Assembly (NCBI RefSeq): GCF_945859705.1
Contig: NC_079135.1
Span: 22,198,501-22,262,500, forward strand
Direction: 5' to 3'
DNA length: 64,000 nt
Source of the DNA: Episyrphus balteatus
Taxonomy: Eukaryota > Arthropoda > Insecta > Diptera > Syrphidae
A model generated the notes under the pieces. It did no database searches, was not told the DNA's origin, and saw only the letters and a list, made by a program, of their open reading frames with translations. The position numbers and the translations under genes are program-made. Positions 42,801 to 56,916 of the stretch are shown here, piece after piece; the stretch's first letter is position 1, and the number at the start of each line of letters is the position of its first letter.

Positions 42801-45800
42801 AACCTCCAGCTACATTTTGAGACTAGTCTCATTAATGTACGCTCATGGCCCAGGTCCCATATAATTTTGCCCCATCTCCTTTGTTAGCGATTGCGGCCAT
42901 TTATAAGTGTTCAAAATTTTCGTTTTAGGCATGTAAAAAATTTTCTTTAGTAATGGTATCATAATTCCGTAATGTCCCTTATTCGGTTTCTTAAATTCCA
43001 AAACTCTGTAGGCAGGTATTTTAAAATTTAGTTTTCCAAAATTTTTTAATCTTTTCTTTTATATTATTCTGCTTTTATTTGTTTAGTGTTAAAAATGTTT
43101 GAATTTTAATTTTCAATTCCAACGCATTTAAAGAATTTAATAAAATCAGTATTATGGATTTATAGGATCTTAGAATATAGAATTTAAGATACATATTATA
43201 CACTAGACTGATTCAAAAATTTTTTTTTTTTCTTTTGTTCAAAGCATTGTTGAAAATATTGTTGGAAATGACGAAAAAAAAAATACTGTAAAAGTTTCAG
43301 CCCTTAATGTTAACATTTAGTACCGCCGCATCGCAAATTTCTATTTCCCATACGATTTGTATGGGAAAGATTGTGTATTTGTGTTTAGAATTTTTTATCT
43401 TTTTAATGGGTCATCAAAAAGGCTAGATTTAATCATTTTCTTGTATAAAATTGAACGCTCTACAAAATTGCATTTATGAAATTTAAAAAAAAACGGACGC
43501 GAAAAATTAATTAAAATAATTTTTAGTTGAAAAAATGAATAATTCGAATTTATTGAAGAAATCTAAAATGGTAGTATTAGGGGTTTGAGAGTTATATAAA
43601 AGGATCTGTGAAACCAAAACACAACATAGAATACAAATATTCGAAAATTTTGCCAAATTTTTTGAAAAACCTAATAATTTCGTCAAAAAATCGGAAAAAA
43701 ATGAGAAAAAATTACTTTTTATATTTTAAAGTTGAATAACTTCGAAACGCGGGGGTTAATCGAAAAAATTATTAAGAGCTTTTTTGTAGAGCGGACAATT
43801 TTATAAAAGAAAATGATTTTGCCAAGCCTTTTAGATGAACCATTAAAAAGATAAAAAATTCTAAACACAAATACACAATCTTTCCCATACAAATCGTATG
43901 GGAAATAGAAATTTGCGATGCGGCGGTACTAAATGTTAACATTAAGGGCTGAAACTTTTACAGTATTTTTTTTTCGTCATTTCCAATAATATTTTCAACA
44001 ATGCTTTGAACAAAAAAAAAATTTTTTTTTTTTGAATCAGTCTATTATACACAATTTCAAAACTCCATCCATTTCCAAAAAGTTTTTCTAAAAGAAAGAA
44101 AAAAAGAATGGCTTTCTACAGATTGGAAAAAAATCCTTGGTCAAAAATAAAACGATCCTTTTTCTTGAGAAAGTGAAGTGGTCAAATCTAGAATAATAAC
44201 AAAACTATGAAATTGAATAGAAAAAAGTTTAGTCGAAAAAATGTTTTCCAACATTGGGTTATCGAGATGCACATATGCACAGTACCTTGAAAAAAAATTC
44301 GACTTAAGGATTTATGCCTAAAATTGCTCACTGAAAAAACAACTTAAAATGAAACAAAACCACGTTGATTCAACTATTTGTCGGAATGATTTTGCGTTGA
44401 AGACGAAAATTCTTAAATCAAAGTAGAACATCGATAATTTAAACTGCCTTGCCGTTTTAAAACATCTTTAAATAAAAGTTGTTTCAACTTTGAAAAAAGC
44501 ATCAATTTATTAAAAAAAAAAAAGAAAAAATTGGCAGCCACTGGGGATCGAACCTAAAACTCTTTAGTCACTAGGTGAATGCTTTACCATCGTGCTATCT
44601 GTTATCTCACTGTTGGAAATAAGGATGATAAAATGCAACAAAAGCTGAAATCCGACATAAATACAAAAATTTTCTTACGTTATTTCAATTTTAATTTAAA
44701 GTTGTTTCATGTTAGTTTTTTTCAACATTTTTTCAACGTTTTTTCTCTCGGTGTATTTTTTCATCAGCAATAGACAGAAATTCCAATGATTACTTTAAAA
44801 ATGCATGTAAATCACAATGGATTAGAATTTTTCTTGACATTTTTGTATAGGGTAGAAATATGTAGTAAATTTTTACCACGTCAATTTTTTATAAGTGTAT
44901 GAAATAAATAAAATGTTATTAGAATTTTGAACCTATTCAGCTTTACTATTCGAGCTACAGAATTTGAAATTGCTTAATGAATTTGACCATTTTTTTTTTT
45001 TAATTAACTATTCCACTTTTTATATTCGGTTGTTTTGGTCTTTTTTAAATCATTTCAAAATAAAAAAACAAAAACTATGCTTTTATTACATCTTTAATGC
45101 AAGAACTTAAAAAACACGACTTTCGAGAACTTTCCCACAATCGATCTTCTCAAGCATTAACTACAAAGCGTCAAAATTTTGACGTAGAATGTTCGACTTT
45201 TAAGGAGAATATATTTTTGCACTCACTCTTTTTTCTTATCAGGATTTTAAATATATTCTTAAGAGCAATAAAATGTTCTCATCTCTTCTTAAACTTCAAA
45301 TCAGGGATGGAAAATTACATTTTTTAATTGTACTGAAAATTTAATTTGGACTGTACTGAAATGGATACAATTGTATTGAAATATATTTTTCACACGAGAA
45401 ATTAATATAAAATTTAATCAAAATCTTTTATTTGCAAAAACTCTAAAATTTTGCGTATACATTTCACTATTTTCTGCGTAAAAGAGTAATTTTTATTTAA
45501 TTTCGGTTTGAATAAATATGGAAAAAGTATACATATTCACAAAAGACTACAAGTATTAAAAAATTAAAAAAAAAAAAATGCAAAATTTAGGGGACCAAAA
45601 GTGCAATTTTGGTTTTCAGGTAATGGCTCAGTTTTGAACTTAAAGTTTGTTTTACAAACTTAAATATTCGATAAATACCAAAACTCTATGAAAATACATA
45701 AAGAATAACGTGTTTTCTTTGATTTTCATGAAATTTAATCTACACTAACCATGCCTTTTCCATATAAAAGTTTGCAGGTTTTCGGACTTAACGCTGTACT

Positions 45801-48800
45801 TTGAAAATTGTTTTCATTTTCTTTTCTGAATTTATAACAGAGTGAATTCAGTGTTTTGCATTTCGACTTTATTAGTCTCTAATTTGAACTGCATTTTCAA
45901 TATTTGCTGATGAATGTCAAATAAAAAGGTTTACAATCAGTTTTATAAATATTAAAAAAAAAACAAGTCACTATTTTTACTCAAATTGTAACTTTTATTT
46001 TGGTTAAAAAAATCTAAACTAAATTAAAACTTAAACAAAAAGATCTTTCGTTTTAAATACTTTCGATTTCCTCTTTTTTTTAAATATTAGATTGCAAAAG
46101 AATTTTTAAGACACAGATTAAAAAATTGTATCGAATTTAGACAAATTGTATTTTTGTACTCGAGGAAACCCATTTGTATTGACTTTTCCAAGACTGCTTC
46201 AAATTTACGTCCTTGATCATTAACAAAGGATTAAATAATGTATTACATCAATATAATAATAATAATAATAATAAATCTTTAATTTTTTACATAAAATTCT
46301 CATCTTTCGTTCTCAAAATTTATAACCTAACAGCCTTTTAAGTAAAAAAGAATGCCATTCCCATCATCATCATTTACATAAAAAACAACACTTATATTGA
46401 AACTATAAACTTACTTTGTATTGAGCCCTTCAATTTCTTCCGTTTGTTCAGCTAAGGAGGATTCCAAATCAAGATAAGCTCCATAGTCTCCATCCTTGTA
46501 TACTTGTAATGCAGCATCATCGAGCTAGAAAGAAAGAAAAAAAAAATAAAGAAGTCAATTTTAGAAAAAAACACAACCATTAGTTAACAAAACGATTTAG
46601 CAATAAACACATCAATAGAAAAAAGAAGAAGAAGAAAAAAGAAAAGCAAGGCCCCTGCTAAACAAAAGCCTCAATTAATCACATGTCGTGCCACCCACTT
46701 CCTCAATTCTATCCCCTCTCATCATCTTGATTATCACACAGAAAAGAGCGAATGCTACTCTAACATGTTTGATGTTTTTATTCCCAAACAGATCCTCTTT
46801 CTTTATTTTTTTTTTCTCAAGACATCTGAGCCTTCTGGGCTCCACTCTACTCTACAAAGCTAGGTTATATTGAGATGCTAGAGCTGCTGGGAAATGCGAA
46901 GGAATATCGAACAAAGAAAATTAAAGAGCAACCCTAAACGACGATTTAAATGCAAAACACTTCACAATTTAAAGCAACAGCAGCTGGAAACGAAAGAAAA
47001 AAAAACAACTTAAGGAGACGATTGCAATGGCAGGAGGGAAAACTGCCAAGTCCACACTAAAACTAAAGACTGAACTACTAGGCTGCCGCAATTGGCAAAT
47101 TTTATACATTCACCTTTGGTAATAAATAACCTAGCAGCTAGCACTTGGATCTTGGACGTCGCGTTTGGTCTTGGGTCGTAGTAGCAGCCAGTTGGATTGC
47201 AATATTGCAGCAGCCAGGGAAAGAGAGAACTCTTCTTCTACTTGCTTCTTTTTAGATCTTGACTTTAACCAAGGAGGCTCTATAGAAAGATAGATACTTG
47301 GTCTATCCAAATCCAACCAAAGCACATGTATTTCTTCATAGTAAATTAGATACAACACACAACAAACGGTCAACCCATTGGTTGTGTATCTTTAATTTAA
47401 TGCTTCCGTTTTGAATGTTGCATACGTATTACATACATAACGTTAAAGAAAATTGTTGCTTCTTTCAAATGAAGAAGAACTTCTTTAAGCCACTATAGTA
47501 TACCAACTTTGTCCAAGTTCCTGTTGCTTTTTCATCGTTCTAGCCTGACAATAGCAATAGATAAATATGGAAATGGATTAAGCACATGGATTCGATTCCA
47601 TTCAGAGATTTACGCATCCTATAAGTTAGATGGGTTCCTTGAGCTATAAGCTATAAGCATATGGGTTCTGTATAAGGAATCATGGTTGCGTGCTAAGCGA
47701 TAGTTTTATTTAGAAAGTGATGCACTTGAGAAACTAGAAACTTATACATAAGTCAGCGAGCTGTAGCTGTGTGAAAAAGTTTAATTTGGAATATGGTTAA
47801 ACATTTCATTCGTAGTTGGTTCCGTTCACTACAAAGGTACAGATGGTAAGAGATTTTTGTAGGTATGCTTAAAACAATTTTTTAATGAACGAACATTTAT
47901 GTAATAGCTAATTTTATAGTTTGGAAGTAATTCACATTTAAAGCTGGTAAGCCAAATAATAAAAAACCGTTAAAAAAACCGATTCTAATTTTGAACTTTC
48001 AGTTAGCAAAACTTCAAGATGATTTATGCTCAAAAATAACTATTTTTAATGTTAACCAAGTTATAAGAAGATTGAATTCAGCCTTTAAGTAATAAAGCAG
48101 TATTTTTAACGATCGCTAGCAAAAGTAGACTTTTTTAAAAGGATTTTTATTTGTTTTATCTTTGAAGAAAATATGTAGTTCAATTTTGGCAAATGACCAA
48201 CTTCATTTTATGTGAAAAAAAGATGTTCTGCATTAAAAAAAAATCTCATGTGAAAACGTGGGCATTAAATACTGTTTTTTTTTTTAATATTCGTCAAATT
48301 TTGACAATTTGGCCTTACAATTAGGTTCAATATTATAGTTGAAATAGCTTATGTACAATTTTTTTGAAATTCAACGAATATAAAAAAAAAATATCTAATG
48401 TATTGAATTTTTGTTTTTGCAAAACATTTTATGATTGCAATTTAATTTTGTTTTTAATGCAAAATATTTTTAGCTACAACAAATATTTTTTTTTTAAGAT
48501 ACAAACACTTTTCAATTGCAATAAATTTTTTTTTCAATGCAAATTTTTTGCAGTTGCAATAAATTTTTTTAATACAATTTTTTTACTTGCTCTATAGGGT
48601 ATTGGTTTCGTGTCGAAAAAAAATTGAGGTTTTAACAAAACCAACATTATGATGATGGAGAATTCCAAAAAAAAATGGATCTCGCAATTCCGTCCGTGCG
48701 TCTGTGCGTCTGTTCGTCCATCTGTACATATTCCCACAGCCTAAACGGGTGGATGGATTTTCTTCAAATTTGGTACAGATGATTTTTATGGAATTCTGAA

Positions 48801-51800
48801 AGTTGTTTTTTTTTTTTATATCTTACTTAGAAAGTGTACCTCCTATACAAATTTTTCGATTTCTACCAAATATCTTGAAAATGGATCTAACGATTTTGAT
48901 TTTACTTTGCAAACGTTATATTTAATTCAATTGCAATAAAACTGCATTTTTTTTTTTCAAAAAAAGTCAAACAATTTTTTTTTTTTCATATAAAAACGAT
49001 TTGCCCTTAATGTCAGCTTTTCCCCAACATCAACAAAATTTCTTTAAAATTTTTATAGACGCAGCTCTTAAAATCTACAAGTAAATTAACATAAAAATGT
49101 TTTAAACTGCAAGAGCAAGTACGTGCGATACCAGTCGTGCATTTTATTTTATTTGCAACAATTATATTTTTCCAATTTAAAAATTTTGTTTAATGATATT
49201 GCAACAACGTTAGTACCATAGCAAAAACCTGTCAAAAATGTATTTATTTCATATCGCATAGAGTGCTTCTGTCAATACAAAACTAACAGTAAAAAATATT
49301 TGAATTTTTATTTACAATAGCAAATTATTATTATTTGAAAGCAAATTTGGTAAAACTGGAACTTTTGCTTGAGAAATTCTAGCGGCAAACATTAATATAC
49401 AAGGTGTCCCAAAAGTAATGGTCTAAACTAAATATTCCTAGGGGTTCTCAGAATTCAAATCTTTACGGTTTTCGATAAAATGCACACTGAAAATAATAAA
49501 TTTCGTAAAATTACGAAAATCGTTTCATACACTACATTTTCGTTGGCCCAACGAAACTTTCGTTGGCTCAACGAAAATATGTAATTTTTCCTAATATGAA
49601 AACCTTCATCAATTAATGAAAACGTTTCATACACTTTTTCTCCCTTTTTAGTGCCAAAAAATCCAATTTAATGAAAAGATTCATCACTCAACAAAAAATT
49701 TCATACTCATTTTAAAGGATAAAAATAAGAATTTTTTCCTTACTTCATCAAATTTTTCATTAAGTAACGAAAAAATTCATTAGCTTATGAAATTAAAAAT
49801 TAACTAACGAAAATCTTCATCAGCTTATGAAAATAAATTATTGGCTTATGAAAATTCTTAATAGACTAATGAAATTTTACATCGACTTATGAAAAAATAC
49901 ATCAATTAACAAAAAAAAAGTTTCCTTAGGAAAAAACCTAGACTACAGAGTACGTTTTATTTTCGTTTGTTGTGTGCATTTCTGGTAGTCGAAGTCCCAG
50001 TTCGTCACAGTAATATTCAGTAATATCACGCGTAATAAATAAAAAAAAATAAATAATACAAATAATACAAAAAAAAATTCATTAAAAATTAAGTGGTTAT
50101 TATAATATTGCAAGCGCCCAAGAAGCTGATCCTACCAAGAGTAGTTAAAATAAACTCCTTTACCAAACTCTTAAAATCGTCACCTTTACCAAACTCTTCA
50201 AATTTAAGTCTTGGACGAGTGGATGAACAATGAGATCTTGGAAAGTAAGTACCATTCGATTATTCATTATTGCTTCCTATAAAATATTTTTTTTTTTTGA
50301 AGTATTCTAACTTTTTGTTTTGTTTTTCTATTGGTTTTTTCTTTCAGATTCCAAAGATGTCATCCTAATCTAACTAATGGATATGAACTTAATTCAAATT
50401 AAAAAAAAGTCTACGATAAAGCTGATTGGCATAGGAGATACAACAAATCCCTGAAGGAATGTGTTTAATTTATTTTTTATTTGTTTTTGTGTATTAAATT
50501 TAATTTGTTTATTCCATGTATTTTATAACCCCTCTCATTTTTTAAAATTAAAAGTTCAAGTTCAAAATAACAATTTTTTTTGTTTTTAATGGTAAACAAT
50601 TTTCGATCCGCTCCACTTTTTTTGAATTTCAGGTTTTTTATTCCAAACTTTAGGAAAAATTTCGTAGGCTTACAAAAAATTCGTAGGATTACGAAAATAA
50701 AGTAAGCATAATCTACTAAAACAATAAAGTGAATCTTCTTCGTTGGCTATAGGTCTTGATTTGAGTCTATCTTTTCTTCTTTGTCGACGTTTCACGTGTG
50801 CTTACACGCTTCTTCAGGACTAAGAAAAATAATTCTAGAAAGCTCTAAAAACGTATAGAATAAATACTTATCTTGAATCCTCTAATGATCCCCAATTGAT
50901 TGCAGTTGATTAAAGTTTAGGTTTTTTTTATCAAGCTTATATATTTTGAAAATCAATAAAAAATGTCTTGAAAAAGACGTTTTTAATTATCAAAATTTCA
51001 AAACATAAAAACTTTTTTAATTATTTGATAAGAAATTCAAAAATGTTTCTTATCAAATTGAGTTGATAATTCAACTTAAAAATTCTTTTTAACAAACTGA
51101 CTATAAATACTACTAAGCCCTTCACAATCCGATCTCTTATTTACGGTGTTGTCTGTATCTAAAATATGTAACATTTCTAATATCATTCTCTTATTATAAT
51201 GCTTTTCTGATTGTAAAATATCTACATTGTTATAATCTGGCCTATGTCCCTCACCTATACAATGCAAAGCTAGAGCATTCTGAAAAAACTGCTGCGATTT
51301 TCTTGGATTTTCGTAAACAACCCAATTGATTTCAACGAAAGTTTTGGTACGAAACGTTTAAGTACCTTAAAAACTAAAATTTTACAAACATTTTCAAAAC
51401 CCAAATTTTTTTATTAAAAATGGTTCAACCATTTTATTTTAAAAAATTCATTTTTTTTTAATGGATCGATGATTTGTTTGAAATTTTCTATCTTGATGTG
51501 GATTAATATTCTTTGCAGTATTTTTTTATTTCTAAAATATTCTCTAATTTTTTGTAGGTGTAAAAATTATTTTTTTTTTTATTTTCTTGGTACAAAATTT
51601 CTTTCGATAATTTTTTTTTATATTTTGGAACCTAGTACATTTTTTTTTTATCCTTTACCAAGCCAAAAAAAGTTTAATCAATCATTTCATAATGTCCATC
51701 GAAATTTTGAAATCTAGGTATAAAACTCTGAATAACAAAATTCCAAGTCAAAAATTTCATCAAATTCCGTTAAATGGTTCAGATTTTATAAGACTTGTAA

Positions 51801-54800
51801 GACTTCTTATTTATTCAACACAAATATTTTTGTATTATTAAAATGATAAAGAAGGTATTATGCCAGTATTATTTTTTTGCGTTAAAGCATAGTGTATGTA
51901 TTTTATATTCATTGCATTTTAAAACCAAAAATTTCGGCCACCTATGTCGGTTCCAATTAACTTCTTACACATACACAATTTTTAAAGTTCTTTTCATTCT
52001 AAATTAATTGTATCAATTTCAAAATTGAATTTAATTCTTCAAATGCAATTCAAACCACGTCTCATATACAATTCCCACACTAAGAATACCTTTTACTTAA
52101 CAAAGCACCGGAACCGGTGGTGTCGGTCGGAACAATAAACATCATAAATACCACTACTTTGAGTACATACAAATAGCGTCTTGAATACACAACTTCGTTC
52201 AACGAAACGAAGGCAAAGACAGAGACATGACGAATAATCAAATAGATTAGAAGATATAGAAATGACAGTTAAAGAAAAAAAAAATACAAAATCAACTAAA
52301 ACTTAAATAAACAGTTAAAGTATCTATTTATTTTTTATTTGAAGCACATCATCAAATAAGTTTCACAGAAGATCACTCACTCATGCACACTTATTTTTAT
52401 TATGATGACTTGCATTTGAATTTGAAATTTGCAAGGTCCAAACGCTGCTGCAAGTCAAGACTGGTTCGTCAAAGAGTACACCATCTTTGGGATTTTAATT
52501 ACGTTGAATCTTCAAAGTCTTGAGTCATAATGATGTGGATGAAATGCAAATTGTCTAGTAGGTAGTATTGATTTATTAGTTAACAGAAATTTTGTATCAG
52601 AAAGTTCAGAAATTTAACCTGGATTGGAATCCTTTTTTTCTTTGAAATAATTTTAATTAATTATTTTCTTCTGATTCAATTACTCATTAGGCTTTTACCA
52701 CCGCAAAGATCATCAACAATTCCATTGAAAAATATTACCAAGAAAAAAAAAAAAATATCTACAAATGCCATCTTCTCGTACCTACAATTCTAAAGTTGAT
52801 GGTCAGAAAACAGAAAAACAACAAAACACAAGAATAGAAAAGTCATCGGCCTTCTTACCAATGTCATCTTAACAGAAGATACCCATTATAACCTTCCCAC
52901 TACCAATAAACATTTATATAAAAAGATACAGATATACTCTAAAGATTCTTTCATTCAACGCAGCATCGTGATGTACAGAAAGAAAAAGAGTGCAACAAAC
53001 TCTTTTGCTTCTTCTTCTTTATAACTTTTATCTCTTTTGAAAAAGAAGAACTTGAAGGAACCCCAAGGGATACCTTACCTATATTGCGCGCGCGCGCTAG
53101 GCGGGATCAAGTTAAAGAAGAAGAGTCTCCTCTCGGAAACTGCGAAACGAATTCAAGGTTTATTTTTAGAGCGCTACGCTTGTAATACATCATTTACAAA
53201 TAATACAACCGACAATATAAATTCCTAGCATCTATTGTTTGTAATTGCTGTTGCTTCCTTCTATAGGGCTAAGGCCGGCCATCAGCTTTGCGGCCGGAAC
53301 GAGCTTGACTTAAGCGCGCGTCTTCTTCTGCGAGCTCTATCTCTCTCGGCTGTGGCAGTTGTAAGCAGCATTATTGTCTGATGCTGTGTTATGGGGTTGC
53401 AGCAGGGCCAGGCGTTCGTTGTTTGGTTTGTTATGTTGTTTTGTTGCATGTGAACATGAACACAGAACAACATGCGTGTCTTGATAAAGGTACTTCTTTG
53501 ACCTCCAAAAGGGGTGCGGCAAGGTATAATAGTGGTAGATCTGGATGTTTTGTTTTGTGTTCAAACGTACACTTAGTAGATTTTACAGAATTTGATAACT
53601 CCATTGTTTTGGTACAATGGCGGCGGTATGCAGGCGATGCAGGCGGTGTGGCCCTTTTCTTTACTGTTTTTGGAATTGTATCTATGAATTCAATAATAGT
53701 TGTTAGCATTGGTCGTTTCTTACGTATATTCTACGTATATATGTAATTATAAGTTTTAAATACAAGAAATTTTGAAACAATTTTCTTATTTGGTAATGAA
53801 AGTAGTGTTTGTTTTGCAAGACTTTCGACAGCCATAAAATTCGTTCTTTACACTAATCACTTTATCACTAGGAAATCGCTTGGTACCCCTTTTTATTTTT
53901 TTTTTACTGTTACAATAATAATCATTTTTATTGTCCGGTTTTGGCTACATAAACTATGAGATAAACCATAAAACCCAGTTTCGATCCATGGAAGTCGGTA
54001 GGACTATTGCAGTATCTAAAGTAATTGGAACATACCAGGTTGAATGGAGCCTTGAGGTAAATTGAAAATGAACAACTTAACGAAATTATTATTAAGACTT
54101 AAATTTTACTGTTTTTTTGTTCTCTATTATTTTTCTCCAAAAGAAAAAAATAGTTGCAGAATAAAATTTTTCTTAAAATAATGAGGAATTGTTTAAACTT
54201 TAAGTCAACTTTAAGTCCGCAGCAAAAATGCAGTTAAATGATAAAAACACAAAAATAAATCACTTTTTGTCACGTCAAGATCTACATATGTATATGCCTC
54301 GAAAAGTAACCAAGTTATCTTATGTTTGAAAAAAAAAAATTACCCAATAAAAATGTACTAAAGAAAATGTTACTCATACGCCATAGTGACTATTAAGTTT
54401 AAGATTGGTACAAGATTTTTCATAACAAAAATAAATCAATATGCGAACTCTGCTCTTTTTAATTACAAATATTCAAATGGCTTTTTCCAATTACATACTT
54501 TTTTGAATTTTTTTTTATTGAAATACTCAACTCATAAAGTTAATTTTCTATTTTTAAAAATGACTTTCCAATATTTTATTTTCATAAGGTTTTGACTTTT
54601 TCGTAGCTAAAGGAATCAAACGAAATCACATAAGTGTCCAAGGTAATTATGACTTGTCATCAGAACATACTCCAGTGATTCTAACACTAAGTGAATCGGA
54701 AGTAATAGAAAAAAGTAATCCAAAGCTTATAAATAAGAAAACAAACTGGAGTGATTTTAGAGAAAGGCTTTTAAGTTTTATAAATTTAAGATCTCCCATG

Positions 54801-56882
54801 GATACAATCGAGCAAATTGACCATGAAGTGGAACAATTTATTGCTGATGTGCAACAGGCCGCTGAAGAAAGTACTCCAACATTTTCTAATAGAAGACAAA
54901 ATGAAATAAAATATCCTTAAGAGATAAGAGAGTTGATAATAGAGAAAAGAAGAGCTCGAAGAAAATGGCAAAATACTAGATTTCCAGATGATAAAACAAC
55001 GTTTAACCGTATAAGCAACAATCTTAAAAAACAAATTTATAAATTCAAAAATGATTCACTCAGTACATTTCTAAAGAATTTAACGACTGATGCTTCAACC
55101 GATTTTTCGCTATGGAAAGCAGCCAAGCGCCTGAAAAGACCGCAGTTACTAAACTCTCCCTTGAAATCTCAAGATGGGAAATGGATCGGTAACCCAAAAG
55201 AAAAAGCTAACCTTTTCGCGGAGCATCTTGCGAATGTTTTTAAGCCATACCCAACAAACGCTGCTGAAAATAGCTTACAGTTAGTTGATAAGATAGATGA
55301 AAGTGAAATACCAATTGTAAGATTAAAAGAAATAAAAAGTATGTGTTTACATCAACTATCAAATAAAAAATCACCAGGTTACGATCTAATTACTGCTCAG
55401 GTTATGAAAGAAATGCCTTTGAAAGCCTTCATAAAACTCCAATATATAATAAATGCATGCCTTAAGCAACGGTATGTCCCACACCATTGGAAAATTGCTG
55501 AAGTTATTGTCATACCCAAGCAAGGTAAGCCACCTACAGAAGTGACGTCTTACAGACCAATATCGCTAATACCAATTATGGCAAAAGTTTTTGAAAAACT
55601 GCTTCTGAAGAGACTTAGCAAAATTATAGAAGAAAGAAGGTTAATCCCAAATCATCAGTTTGGCTTTAGAAATAAACATTCCACGATAGACCAAGTTCAT
55701 AGAATAACGGATGTAATAGAAAAAGCATTAGAAGAAAAACAAGTCTGTTCAGCTATTTTCTTAGATGTTGCTCAAGCCTTTGACAAGGTTTGGCATGAGG
55801 GACTTGAGTACAAACTGCAAAGGGATCTTCCCAGACAGTACTATGAAATATTAAAATCGTACATCTCAGACCGATTGTTTAGAGTAAGGTACGATCAAGA
55901 ATATTCGGAATTGAAGAAAATAGAAGCCGGTGTACCACAAGGAAGTGTCCTAGGTCCTACCCTGTATTTACTATACACAAGGGATATCCCAGTTGGGAAT
56001 CACACCATAATGGCTACTTTTGCAGATGATACCGCAATTTTGGTACCCGACAAATGTGTCTCTAGGGGAGCAGTAAAGCTGCAATATGCCGTCGACACAG
56101 TCAGAGATTGGACCGAAAAATGGCGTATCAAACTCAATGAAACAAAATCTTCACATATAAACTTTACAAATAAAAAGATAAACAATATTCCAATATTCAT
56201 TAATAATCAAGCTGTACCTTACGCCAATACGGCCAAATACCTTGGAATGACTTTGGATGCAAAGCTAAAGTGGAAAGAGCACATCAAAAAGAAAAGAGAA
56301 GAACTAAACTTGAAATATAGAAAAATGTACTGGTTACTTGGTAACAACTCTGATTTATCAACCCAAAACAAAATAATGCTGTATAATCAAGTACTAAAGC
56401 CTGTTTGGACCTATGGTATCCAATTATGGGGCTGTACAAAGAAAACTAATACCGAAATCATCCAAAAATTCCAAAACAAAGTCCTTCGTGGAATAGTTAA
56501 TGCACCTTGGTACATAAGAAATAGCGATCTACATCGTGACCTACAAATAGAAACGGTTACAGAGGTTGTTAAAAAATACGCTGTATCGCATAATCAGAGA
56601 CTGCAAAGTCATACCAATTCTGAAATGGTGTCCGTCTTGAATACAAGAAACCATGTTCGGAGATTAAGAAGAACCAAGCCTCATGAGCTTATGGTCTAAA
56701 AAAACATGGGAAAGTATTAAAAGTTTAAACTTCCCCCAAAGTGATTTTACAAAGTTAAGAAAGAAAAATCTGATGTCGATCTCTCAAGATTGGTCCTGAT
56801 AAAGAGGTGGTTTTAGTGGTTAAGAGTCCCACACTACTTGGTGTCGAATACTGCCAAGTGTCTTTTGAAGATTTCCTCCCGT

Positions 56883-56916
<34 letters not shown>

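Noticed and set aside
43204..44044. Reading the palindrome as a microRNA precursor
   Set aside because: Arms of over 250 bp, inverted ends and an 8-bp target duplication show a transposon instead.
47131..47373. 80-residue minus-strand frame as an upstream Fhos exon
   Set aside because: No resemblance to the FHOD GBD and no splice sites with fitting phase.
53381..53746. 121-residue plus-strand frame and overlapping minus-strand frames in the GC-richer block
   Set aside because: Several frames are open at once on both strands, with no domain, signal or conserved motif; this is expected from base composition.
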